This document shows, in pieces, positions 21,274-33,381 of a stretch of 64,000 bases of DNA. The position numbers and the translations under genes are program-made. The notes under the pieces were generated by a model. The model was not told where the DNA came from. It did no database searches and saw only the letters and a list, made by a program, of their open reading frames with translations. The stretch's first letter is position 1. Every line of letters starts with the position of its first letter. Source of the stretch: Anaeramoeba ignava (lineage: Eukaryota; Metamonada; Anaeramoebidae); the NCBI GenBank assembly GCA_028826165.1, contig JAPDFW010000025.1, forward strand, positions 1 to 64,000, read 5' to 3'.

Positions 21274-23544
21274 TTAATTGATTTGGTTTTCATTTGGAAT
21301 TTCATTAATATTTTGATTTTGATTTTCGTTTTGAGTTTGATTTTGAATTTGAATTTGATTATCTTTTTCTTTTTCATGTTTATCCTTATCCTTATCTTCA
21401 TCATCATCATCATTTTCTGGATCTGAATCTGTTTTTTCATCTTTTTTGATTAAAGGTTCAGGGAAAAAATCATCACTTAAACTTGTTGAGAAATAATTTG
21501 GAGTTAATTTTTCCTTTAAACCATTTCCAAAATTCAACATTCCAATCAAAGAAATAACTAGTAATAAAGTTCTAACAAATAAAGAAATTGCAATCATAAC
21601 TTCTATTGTAATTATTGGTTTTTCTTTGTATTTTTTTCTTTCATCAGTATTAAAGAGAATTAGTTTTGCAATTAAATAAATTGGTTCAAGCAGTCCAAGA
21701 AAGAAGAATACTAAAATTAATTTTTTAACCTCTTTTTTATACTAATTTTTTTTCCGATTTGATTTCAATTATAATTTTTATTTTGATTTTAATTTTAATT
21801 TTAATTTTAATTTTAATTTTAATTTTAATTTTAATTTTGATTTCAATTATGATTTTGATTTTAATTTTAATATTGATTATAATTTTAATTTTGATTTTAA
21901 TTTTAATTTTGATTTTAATTTTAATTTTAATTTTGATTTTGATTTTGATTTTGATTTTAATTTCAATTTTAATTTTAATTTTAATTTTGATTTTAATTTT
22001 AATTTTGATTTTAATTTTAATTTTGATTATAATTTTAATTTTAATTTTAATTTTAATTTTAATTTTAATTTTAATTTTAATTTTAATTTTAATTTTAATT
22101 TTAATTTTAATTTTAATTTTAATTTTAATTTTAATTTTGATTTCAATTAAAGTATTTACAGCATGAAATCCTAAAAAAAACCAAAAAATTGTTATAATTA
22201 ATCCAACAATATCAAGATATCTTTCATAATCTGCTTCTCCAAATAAAAAATAAAGTGCGCCTATTAAAAGAGTGATATTAACAAGTAAATCTACTCCAAT
22301 CAAATTCAGGAAAAGATTCCAATATTTATACAACCCTTTTTTATTCAAATTCAAATTTTAAATCAAATTTTATATTTAATATTATATTTAATATTATATT
22401 TAATATTATATTTAATTTTATATTTAATATTATATTTAATATTATATTTAATATTATATTTAATATTATATTTAATATTATATTCAAATTTTATATTTAA
22501 TATTATATTCAAATTTTATATTTAATATTATATTTAATTTAAATTCAAATTTTATATTTAATTTTATATTCAAATTTTATATTTAATATTATATTTAATT
22601 TTAAATTCAAATTTTATATTTAATTTTTAAATTCAAATTTTATATTTAATATTATATTCAAATTTTATATTTAATATTATATCAAATTTTATATTTAATA
22701 TTATATCAAATTTTATATTTAATATTATATTTAATTTTTATATCAAATTTTATATTTAATATTATATTTAATTTTAACTCAAATTTTTATATTTAATTTT
22801 TATATTTAATTTTTATATTTAATTTTAATTCAAATTTTATATTCAAATATTATATTTAATATTATATTTAATTTTATATCAAATTTTATATTTAATTTTA
22901 TATTTAATTTTATATTTAATTTTATATTTAATATTATATTTAATATTATTTTTAATATTATATTTAATATTATATTTATTTTTATATTTAATTTTATATT
23001 TAATTTTAATTCAAATTTTATATTTAATATTATATTAAATTTTATATTTAATTTTATATTTATTTTAAATTCTAATTTTATATCAAATTTTATATTAAAT
23101 CCAATTACTTTGTATTGAAATAGAAGCACCAGCTTTATTCCAAAAATTCCATTGAAAATTATGATAAAGAATTTTCAAAATAAAAAAATAATAAATAAAA
23201 TAAGCACAATTAACAATTAAAAGAACATATAAACGAGCATTTTTTTCTCCAGTTGCAAATTCATAAATTGAATAAAAAACAAGCAAACAAATTGCAATTT
23301 GAAAAGAAAATAACTGGAAAATATTTTCTTGATAAATTATAATAAAAGCAAAAATTGCTCCAAAAAAAACAGATAAAAAAAATAGTATCGAATAAAATTT
23401 TATATAATTTGAATCAATTTCATCTTTATTTGAATATTCAACAATCCCAAATATTTCAATTGCTATAAGAAATAACCCATGAAACAATGTTGTAAATATA
23501 AACAATTTCGAAGATGGATTTAATTTGCGAAACCAAGAAACCAT
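21274..23544 (-). CDS. Eight-TM membrane protein, possibly DUF7789-like
   Basis: Three exons: 23109-23544, 22160-22335 and 21274-21741, giving 359 residues; phases join exactly (1, then 0). Eight hydrophobic segments are visible, from KLFIFTTLFHGLFLIAIEIF near the N terminus to IAISLFVRTLLLVISLIGML. A YKYWNLFLNLIGVDLL segment follows the fourth, and the last is followed by NFGNGLKEKL. These two stretches recall a family of fungal and animal membrane proteins (DUF7789), but that is from memory and unverified. The C-terminal tail is acidic (DPENDDDDEDKDKD) and then Asn/Gln-rich, encoded partly by repeat. The start has a T-rich promoter tract. Confidence 0.65.
21742..22159. repeat. Intron 2 of membrane-protein gene, ATTTTA/ATTTTG hexamers
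   Basis: A 418-nt intron consisting almost entirely of hexamer repeat. Reading frames through it give only Lys/Ile or Ile/Leu strings. Confidence 0.7.
22336..23108. repeat. Intron 1 of membrane-protein gene, TATTTAATAT repeat
   Basis: A 773-nt intron made of TATTTAATATTATATTTAAT and TTCAAATTTTATA units. The donor is GTAATT after CAAA, and the acceptor is AAAAAAG before GGTTGTATAAA. Confidence 0.7.
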
Positions 23545-23647
23545 TTTTTTAAATAAGATTAAAGAAAAAAAAATGAATTCTTAAATTTTTGAAAAATTTT
23601 TTTCTTTTTATTTTTAATTTTTTTTTTTTCATTTTTTTATTTACAAA

Positions 23648-25910
23648 ATGGATTCTTTTCGTCACAAAAAAAGATCAAAAAACCAAAATAAACAAGAAAT
23701 AACGAATGAAACTGATTTAACGAAAACTAACCAAAAAAAATACAATCAAGATTTTTTATATTCAAATGAAATTTCAAATGAAATTTCAAAAGAAAATTTA
23801 AGTTATGATACAATTGATTTTTACTCAAAAGATTTGAAGAAAACTCCAGGACAATTTGCACGTTCGAGACAGCCATCGAAAAAGACAACACAAACAAACA
23901 AAACTTTCCAATCTCAATATTTATCAAAACAGGATCCAAAAAACATCCAATCAAGCCAACGCACTTTGTCACCACAAAACCAATTTCAAGATCAAGAATT
24001 CAACAAAATTCAACAGGAATATTCACCGCAAATCAATTCCCCCAAAACATCATTGGATGACCATCAATCAATTCAGGATCCGTTTCCGAAATTTTTGGAT
24101 CTTTTAAATAATTTCCAGAATCTCATCCAAAATCAAAATTTTTTGGATCAAATAAATATTTTATATCAACAAGTAATTGACACAAAAACCCAACCAAACT
24201 CAAAACAGAATCTTGTTTGCACGCAAATCCAACAAACATATGAACTAATTCAAATGCTCATTTCAGAAAAAATGCTTCAAATTGATGAGAAAAAAGAAAT
24301 ACAGTCTTTAAATAATACTGTCAAAATTTTAGTTGAAAAATATCAATCAGAAAAACAGAATATTTCCAAGAATTTTACTACAAGAAGAAATTATTGCGCA
24401 AATTATGCAAAAAAGTCTTTTATTGAAGAGAATCACTTTAATAATTGAATGGGTTGAAAAATTACCAAAAGAAAAAACTTTTTTAAATGAAAAGAAATTC
24501 CCTCAACTTGATCTAATTTTCATGGGATTGCGATCTCAATCAAATGCTGATCCAGATCAAGAAAAGCAGCTTTTTGAGTTTTACAAATTGATATGGAATT
24601 TATTAAGAAATGGAAAATTAGAAGAAGCAAATGAATTATGTGAAAATAACGGTTTATTTATATTTCAAGCAAGTTTCCTTAAAAAATACAATGAATTTCG
24701 ATCATTTAAAAATCAAAATCAAAATCAAAAAAATCAAAAAAATCAAAAAAATTCTCTTCTTGATTTAACCCGCAAATTATGGCTTAAATCATGCTATTAT
24801 TATTCAAGATTCCCCCAAAATAAATACCAAAGCGCTCTTTATTCTTTATTCACTCAAAATTTTCAATCAGCTTTCCAAGTTTGTAATGATTGGCAAGATT
24901 GCATTTGGGTTCATTTTGTCACCAAATTATTTTCCATTATAAATCAACAACTAAATCATTTTTTTGAATTGATTCAGAAAAACAAGAAAGAAAATCATCA
25001 AGAATCTCTATTTGAAAGATTTGAAATTTCGGGATTAAAAATATTGGACTCAAAGTTAAATCAAAAACAAGAACAAATTTTTTCAGCAAAATTCCAAAAT
25101 TTCGAACCAAAAAACACATACCAGAAAATTCAACATATGATTATAAAGGGAGATCTTGATCAATTATATCATAAAATATCAAAATGGATCGCAGATCCAG
25201 ATTATTATTTTGAACCCAATTTTTGGTTTTCAATCCCAAAAGAAATTGAGGATCAAAATCTTATTCCTTTTCAACAAAGAAAACCTGAATATCAACCGCT
25301 TTTCAGAATATCAGGCTTCCAAAAATCAGCTCATCAATACGAAGATTTTCTAATAACTTGTTTCGATCCAAAAAACAAATTACAAAAAGAAAAAATTCCC
25401 TTTTTTGAAAAACCTTTTGAAGAATTGAAAATTGCAATTTTACAAAATAATTTCCAAAAAGCATATCAAATTTATCATTTCATGCAACAAAATAAACAAC
25501 ATTTAAATGATTCAAATGAAGAAATTGGAATCTGGCAAATGCTTATTGAAGCTATGCTTGAATTTGGCCAATTAGTTTCTTTTTTACAAGAAATCATTAA
25601 AAAAGATCCAAATCAAAAAGAAATGGAAAAATTAGAAGAAAAATCAAATTATACTTTGAGCTTTTTTTACAAGATATTCCAATTTGAGGATTTTTGGATT
25701 TCTCCAGAAATGAATGAAGAAAGATTTGATTTAAAACAGAAAATATTTCCTTTATCAATTATTTTGATTCAAATTCTGTATTTATTTTTGAATAAATCAG
25801 AAGATTCATTCCAACTTGTCAATTTAGTTTGTGATGAAAAATACGAATTATATGTTTATTTTGATTCGATATCATTAGATTATTTTTTAAAGAACTTAGC
25901 TGAATTTTAG
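23648..25910 (+). CDS. Nup84/Nup107-family nucleoporin, frameshifted
   Basis: Two overlapping frames encode one protein: 23648 to about 24355, then the frame ending at 25910, about 754 residues in all. The N-terminal about 230 residues are Gln/Asn/Ser-rich. After the junction comes the helical solenoid of Nup84/Nup107, a scaffold of the nuclear pore Y-complex: NADPDQEKQLFEFYKLIWNLLRNGKLEEA followed by ELCENNG, then LWLKSCYYYSRFP and ALYSLFTQNFQSAFQVCNDWQDCIW. The C terminus (LVNLVCDEKYELYVYF) also fits. One extra A in the A-run near 24352-24356 would explain the shift. A short intron is less likely because no GT/AG pair fits the phases. Whether it is a sequencing slip or a real mutation cannot be told. 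Confidence 0.7.
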
Positions 25911-25977
25911 AAAGAATTTTTATTATTTTTATTATTTTTTTCTTCATCAAAAAAAAAAACAAAATTTTTCAATAAAT

Positions 25978-28900
25978 TTAAAAATCTTTCATTCTTCCAG
26001 TATTTAAATTTGCCAGTTCACTTAATAACATTGCTTCAAATGTTTCATAGTCATTGAATTCAGGACAATCTACATTATTGAAACAAGTATGCGCATTGAT
26101 TTGGTCTTGAGGAGAATAAAAAATGAAAATCCTCTTCTTAAAACCGCCAATAGGAATACTTGCTAATCCAGTGACATATCTTAAGAATCGCCTCAAGTTA
26201 TTTGGATTCTTGTCGTTTTCTTTCAGAAATCTGACAAAGAAATCCTTTGTTTTGTGTTGTGGTTTCCAATCCTTGAATTCAATCTCATTCAAAACGGAAG
26301 TTGAATCAATTTGGAAATTTCCGCAAATCAAAAGGTTTAATTCTGAAGGTGTAAATGAGTCCAAATTTTGTTGGATGCATTTCAAAGTTGAGTTATCATC
26401 CGATATTTCGTTTTTTCGGATATAATTTGAGATTTCGAATCCTTCGCGAATTTTTTCAAGTGCAGATCGACAGTTGTCAATCAGTATTTTTCGACACGAA
26501 GAAACAATGAATTCGCGTCGGTTATTGTTTGTCACAAGAATATCTTCACCGTTCTCGTTCTGGAATTCAAACCCAATAACAGAGGCGTCAGGCATCAAAA
26601 GAACTGTATGATATTGGTTTGCCAGTTCACCATCAACATGTCCAAGTTCGCTTAACCAATCTTCAAGTGATCTTTCTTCGTTCTCCTTTTTGAGAAGAAA
26701 AGCAAAAAAAATTGGGGGCATAGGTAAATTGATCGGTTTTTGTAGAATCATTGATTTCAAAATGGCTTTTCCAATCACAAAATATGTTTGAGCTTTGGTT
26801 CGATCAAGTGGATCTTCAACTGGCAAATAACAATCAGATTTTTCATCATTTTTGCGGAATAGTTTCTGGTCTGGATGGAAAGCAAAGTCGAAAAACATGC
26901 TGAATAAATCCTTAGTCAAACCGCCTGCATCAATTGCGGATTCCTGATCAAAAGTGGATCTAAATGGGGAGAACAAATTTTCTTGGTCTATCCATTGATT
27001 AAAGGCTTGCACGCTTTCATAGAACATGTTATTCCGATTCAGGTACAGCTTCTGTTCGTTGCGATTGCGTGTGCTTTGGGATAGAAGGGTTTTCATGGTT
27101 GAGATTCTTTTATCACTTTCCGAAATCATTTCTTGAAGACGATTCGGTGTGATTGTGAAAAAAGAGTGCAGAAGTGTTTCTTTTGCTGAGAGTCTCTTTT
27201 TCGGATCTGTATTTAGAAGTCGATTGAGAAGATTTTCGAGAGTTGGATTTGTGAATTTATCTGGGAATTCCAGTTTTTCTTTTGGAGAAACTTGTGGTTT
27301 TTTTTGAAACAAAATATTCTTTGTTTTTTCGGTTATGAAAATTGCATCATAAATAACAACCCCAAAGGAGTACATATCAGACTCTGTGTTTGATGGGTTT
27401 CCTTGGAGAACCTCAGGAGCAATATATCGCTCGTGGATTCTCTTCTGTTGTTCCGAGAAACCTGAATTGGTTGATTTGAAGCGAATATCCTCTGCAAATC
27501 CTATTAATTTTACAATTTGTTGATTTTCGAAGTTGATCAAAATATTGAATAGATTTAAGTTTCTGTGATAGATGCCTTCAGAGTGGAGATAATTCAATCC
27601 CATGAGTATTTGTGTAAATATTGCAATTAACTGGAAACATCTACTTATATAAGTGCTTGTGGTCGGGGATTTTTTTTCAGAAAGAAGAAATTGGTATAAA
27701 TTTCCTTTGTTGCAAAAAGGTAAAACTAAATGGATATATTGATTTTCCTGAAAAAACATTTTTGCATGAATAATATTTGGGTGATCATACACAACAAGAA
27801 TTGGCACCTCGCGATGAAGATGCTCAATTTCAATTAATGGGATTGCCTTCACTATCAACCATGATCCATCTCCTTTTTTCTTTTGAGCCTTAAACACTCG
27901 AATTTTTAAACTTGAATCCCCATCCTTTTCAATATTTTCATTTTCATTTTCATTTAAATAATTTTCGTTTCCAATTTCTTCAACGTTCTCAAAGTTTTTT
28001 TCCATACTTATTCCTTTTTCTAATAAATACGTCCATAAAAACGTCTTGTGATAACCCTTTTCTGAAAGCATTTCGGGATAAAATTGGTGCTTGATTTTGT
28101 TGATTGCTTTTTCTTTCTTTTGCATTTCAAGCTTGGTATTTTTATGTTGTTTTTTCAATATTGATAACCGATTTGAATCTGATTCTTCCAAATTCTCGAA
28201 ATGCTTTTCCTTTTTGATTTTCAGATTCAATTTTTCCACTTTAATTTTTTTCTTTTCCTTTTCAAGCTGAACAATTTCCGAGTTGATTCTCTCCATTTCT
28301 ATTTTTTTCTCGGTAAATAGCCTTGCCTTTTGGCTCAGCATTTTGATCCATTTGTTTGTGTTTTGAGATTTTTTGAGGGATTTGCGGAAATCAACGATAA
28401 AATATCTTAGCATCCACATCAAATTATAAACAACTTCAAAATATATCCCAATCTGTATTTTGTTCTTGAAATTGATCATTTTCAAATAGCTTTCCTTGAG
28501 TTGTTTGTTTGTTTCTTGCCAATCATTGATATTTCCTGTTGATATTTTTTTTGCAGATTCTTCCTGCAAAGTTGAATATCCTTCCACTATTTTTTTGCAT
28601 TCAGAACCATAAATGGTGCTGAAACAACTAAACACTTCAAATGCATTGCATATTTCTCTTGTGTTTATTGGCGTTTTCTTTGATATTTCCGCCAATTTTT
28701 TGTTGATTTCCTTTTGTTTATGATCAATAGCTATTTTTGTTCTTATTGAAATTAGTCTTGTTTTTTCAAACACAATTTTCATTTCTTCCAACAAAATTTT
28801 TTCTAGCTCTTTTAATTGAGTCTTCTTTTCCATTTGCTTTGATATTAAATTCGCATTTTCTGCGACTTCTTTTTGCAAATCTATTATTAATCCATTTCTT

Positions 28901-30864
28901 TTTTGGATCAAATCAGAAAAATTTTCCTTTTTCTCTTTGATTTGCTCCAAAATTTGTTTGTTAATTTCTTCAATTTGCTTGAGTTTGTTTTTTGCTGATT
29001 TTATTTCAATTTCTTTTTGTGGAATATTCTCGATAATCCCCATTACTTTTTTGATTTGAGTTGAAAATGCTGATTCTTCATTTTGAAATGTTGCCAAATA
29101 AAGAATGTATTTATTTTCATTTTGTTCCTTTTTGGTTTGATATTTCATCATTTCTTCTTTTTTGATTAGATAATTTTTGTATTTATTTTCAAGGAAATTT
29201 AAAGGATCTTTTTTCTACATAATTTTAAACACACACTTATTTTTTTTGTATTAAATAAATCTATAAGAAATATTTTTTTTACTTCCTAAATTAAATTTTA
29301 GATTTTTATATTTAAATTTTATATTTAAATTTTATTATTTACTGCATTTTTCTTGAAATTTGCTCCATTTGCAACTAATAATTTAGCAATTTCGAAATGA
29401 TTATATTTACATGCTAGAAAAAATGGAGTTTCTTTTTTCTAATTGAAGGAAAATGATAAAAAATAAAAGAAGAACAAAATTTTTATTTTTATTTTACTTT
29501 CTAAAAAAAAAAGGATAAATTATTTTAATTGGATTGAATTGTTTTTTTTTTTACATTTCGTAAATTCACAGAAGCTCCTCTATCGATTAAATATTGAATT
29601 TCTATGTATGATTGTCTTATAACAAAATCATGTAGAGGAGTATTTCCCTTTTAAATTTAAACAAAAAGATTTTTAGAAAAATTATTCATTTGATAAAGTT
29701 TTTTAAAACTCAATTTACTTCCTAAAAAAAAGTGTTAAAAAAAAATTGAAAAAAACAATTTGGATAATTTTTGATTTACATTCTAAATTCCACAAAGAAT
29801 AAAATGAATTCAAATTAAAATTTCTTTTCATTTTATTATTTACATCCATAATATTTGGATCAACTAAATTTGAATCAAGAATATTTTTGATTTGTAAACA
29901 AGTATTTGCATAATGAAGTGAGATTTTTCCCTAAATTGATTAAGAAAATTAGCAAAAGAGAAGTATTTCAAATTTAAAAATTACCCACTTTTATTTTGTT
30001 TATGAATTATTTAAAAAAAAAATGAATAAAATTGTTTTGAAAAAATCAATAATTTACAATCTAAAAAAAATTTGGTTAAAATGAATAAAAAAAATAAACA
30101 GAATTTTTAAAATGAATTAATTATGAACATCTTTAATAGATGTATCTGCACCATTTTTGAGCAATAAAATTACAACTTCATCTGTTGATTTTTCTTTTAA
30201 AGCCATATGAAGTGGAGTCATTAACTAAATTGAATTAAAAAAGGATATATTTTGTTTGATTTTCTGAATGAGAAGAATATAATTTTTACAAACTTTTTTG
30301 GGATAAGAATAAGTAATTAGAAACATTTTGAATTTTCTATGTATATTTTTTTTTGATTTACTTTCTAAAAAAAAGTCAAATAAATAAAAGGGTTTTTTTT
30401 TCATAGAAAATTTTAAATTAACATTTTGTATATTTAAATCAGGTTTTCTAGAAATGAGAGCTTGAATAAACTGTATAGGAGCTTTTAAACTTAAAGCTGC
30501 ATGTAAAGGTGTAATTTTCTTATTAAAAGAAAAGGAAGTTATTAAATTTTTCTAATCAAAAAAAAAATTATAAGAAATTACTTTCTAAAAATTACAATTA
30601 TAAGAAACTACACTTTTTTTTTTATTATATTTTTTTTTACTGACTAAATTTTAGTGATTAATTAAATGTAAAAAAAAAAAAAACTAAAATTATTTTACAT
30701 TTTGAATATTTATATTTTGGTTATTTATTATTTTGATTGCTTCTTCAAATTGTCTATTTTTAATAAATCTGAATAAATCTTTAATCTACAAACACAAAAT
30801 TAAATAAAACACAAAATAAATAAAACACAAAATAAAACAAATTTTTTACATTTTTGTTTGACAT
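25978..30864 (-). CDS. Ankyrin repeats - coiled coil - pseudokinase - HECT E3 ubiquitin ligase
   Basis: About 1278 residues. Main exons: 30850-30864, 30699-30785, 30423-30518, 30129-30224, 29844-29930, 29555-29647, 29343-29438 and 25978-29214. Ten 3-nt exons between them are listed separately. The first exons each hold one ankyrin unit (KITPLHAALSLK, LMTPLHMALKEK, GNTPLHDFVIRQ). Numbering from the Met at 29151, a coiled coil follows at about 45-350. A kinase-like domain spans about 415-665, with K435 kept but HRD changed to HRN (529-531) and DFG to GFA (551-553), so it is probably a pseudokinase. A HECT domain fills about 705-1057: DAGGLTKDLF at 741 and the catalytic Cys at 1023 in AHTCFNN. 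HECT ligases pass ubiquitin through that Cys; the ankyrin and kinase-like parts presumably choose substrates. Confidence 0.85.
29283..30643 (-). other. Ten putative 3-nt microexons in the ankyrin part of the HECT gene
   Basis: On the minus strand, each is a triplet between an AG acceptor and a GTAA-type donor: 30641-30643 (TCA), 30582-30584 (AAA), 30362-30364 (AAA), 30290-30292 (TTT), 30058-30060 (ATT), 29985-29987 (TGG), 29780-29782 (AAT), 29719-29721 (GAA), 29498-29500 (AAA), 29283-29285 (GAA). With them, every intron between exons 1 and 8 is 54-71 nt. In addition, the ankyrin spacing between the end of one unit (N/D) and the next TPLH is restored to the family consensus. Without them, introns would be 116-198 nt and the repeats one or two residues short. 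Splicing of such exons is inferred, not shown. Confidence 0.6.
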
Positions 30865-33381
30865 TTTTTAAAAAAAGAAAAAAGAAAGAAAAAAAATGAA
30901 ATCGGAAAAAATTTTTTCAAATAATTTTTTAATTAAAATTAATAAAATGAATTTAATTAAAATTAATAAAATAAATTTAATTAAAATTAATAAAATGAAT
31001 TTAATTAAAATTAATAAAATGAATTTAATTAAAATTATTTAAATAAATTTAATTAAAATTAATTAAAAATATTTAAATAAAATTAATTAAAAATATCTAA
31101 ATAAAATCGGATAAAAATATTTAAATAAATTTAATTAAAAATATTTAAATAAATTTAATTAAAATTAATAAAATAAATTTAATTAAAAATAATTAAATAA
31201 AATTAATTAAAATTAATAAAATAAATTTAATTAAAAATATTTAAATAAAATTAATTAAAAATAATTAAATAAAATTAATTAAAAATATTTAAATAAAATC
31301 GGATAAAAATATTAAAATAAATTTAATTAAAAATATTTAAATAAAATTAATTAAAAGTATTTAAACAAAATTAATTAAAAATATTAAAATAAAATCGGAT
31401 AAAATTAATAAAAATAAATTTAATTAAAAATATTAAATAAATTTAATTAAAAATATTTAAATAAATCTAATTGAAAATATTAAAATAAAACTAATTAAAA
31501 ATATTAAAATAAAATTAATTAAAAATATTTAAATAAAATTAATTAAAAATATTAAAATAAAAATTAATTAAAATTAATAAAATAAATTTAATTAAAAATA
31601 TTTAAATAAAATTAATTAAAAATATTTAAATAAATTTAATTAAAATTATTTAAATAAAATTAATTAAAAATATTTAAATAAAATCGGATAAAAATATTTA
31701 AATAAATCTAATTAAAAATATTTAAAATAAATTAATTAAAAATATTAAAAATAAATTTAATTAAAAATATTTTAAATAAATTTAATTAAAATTAATAAAA
31801 TAAATTTAATTAAAAATATTTAAATAAATTTAATTAAAAATATTAAAATAAATTTAATTAAAAATATTTAAATAAAATCGGATAAAAATATTTAAATAAA
31901 ATTAATTAAAAATATTTAAATAAATTTAATTAAAAATAATTAAATAAAATTAATTAAATATATTAAAATAAAATTAATTAAAAATATTTAAATAAATTTA
32001 ATTAAAAATATTAAAATAAATTTAATTAAAAATATTTAAATAAAATTAATTAAAAATAATAAAATAAATTTAATTAAAAATATTTAAATAAAATTTAATT
32101 AAAAATATTTAAATAAAATTAATTAAAAATATATTAAAATAAAATTAATTAAAAATATTTAAATAAAATTAATTAAAAATAATAAAAATAAATTTAATAA
32201 AAATATTTAAATAAAATTAATTAAAAATATTTAAATAAATTTAATTAAAAATATTAAAATAAAATTAATTAAAAATATTTAAATAAAATTAATTAAATAT
32301 ATTAAAAATAAAATTAATTAAAAATATTTAAAATAAAAATTAATTAAAAATAATAAAATAAATTTAATTAAAAATAATTAAATAAAATTTAATTAAAAAT
32401 ATTTAAATAAATTTAATTAAAAATATTAAAATAAAATTAATTAAAAATATTTAAATAAATTTAATTAAAAATATTTAAATAAATCTAATTAAAAATATTT
32501 AAATAAAATTAATTAAAAATATTTAAATAAATTTAATTAAAATATTTAAATAAATTTAATTAAAAATATTTAAATAAATTTAATTAAAAATATTTAAATA
32601 AAATCGGATAAAAATATTTAAATAAATTTAATTAAAAATAATAAAATAAATTTAATTAAAAATATTTAAATAAATTTAATTAAAAATATTAAAATAAAAT
32701 CGGATAAAAATATTAAATAAAATTAAATAAAAATATTTAAATAAAATCGGAAAATATTAAAATAAATTAAATAAATTTAATTAAAAATATTTAAAATAAA
32801 TTTAATTAAAAATATTTAAATAAATTTAATTAAAAATATTTAAATAAATTTAATTAAAAATATTTAAATAAATTTAATTAAAAAATATTTAAATAAAAAT
32901 CGGATAAAAATATTAAAATAAATCTAATTAGAAATAATTAAATAAAATTAATTAAAAATATTAAAATAAAATCGGATAAAAATATTTAAATAAAATTAAT
33001 TAAATATATTTAAATAAATTTAATTAAATATATTTAAATAAAATCGGATAAAAGTATTTAAATAAATCTAATTAAAAAGTTTTTTTTTTCTGACTGTTAA
33101 ATTATTATTTTTTTAAATAAAAAAAATTAATTAAAAAATTCGTTAAAAAAAAAAATAAAAATAAATTTGAATAAAATTGTTTTTCTAACGAATATTAAAT
33201 TTTAATTTCTAAATTAAACAAAATAAATCTCATTTTTTCTTTTCTTTGTTCTTTTCTTTGTTCTTTTCTTTTTAATTTTATTATTTTTAAAAAAAAATTA
33301 AATTATTTTGAAAAAATTTTTTAATCCAAATTTTTTTTAATCAATCAAAAAAATAAATAATTTAAAATTTAATTATTTAAA
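30865..33381. repeat. AT-only intergenic array, AATTAAAAATATTTAAATAA type
   Basis: From about 30930 to 33080 there is a degenerate tandem array of TTTAATTAAAAATATTTAAATAAA units, with occasional AAATCGGATAAA variants that are the only GC-containing words. 30865-30930 is promoter-like T-rich sequence for the HECT gene (minus). 33100-33381 is poly-A/T with TCATTTTTTCTTTTCTTTG before the kinesin start (plus). No gene is seen. Confidence 0.75.

Noticed and set aside
21759-22166. Ile/Leu-only and Lys/Ile-only ORFs on both strands
   Set aside because: They are frames through ATTTTA/ATTTTG hexamers of an intron; no bounded protein composition and no start context.
29233-29235. An eleventh candidate 3-nt microexon (TGT) before the large HECT exon
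   Set aside because: It would leave an 18-nt intron and uses a poor GTGTTT donor; without it the intron is 68 nt like the others.
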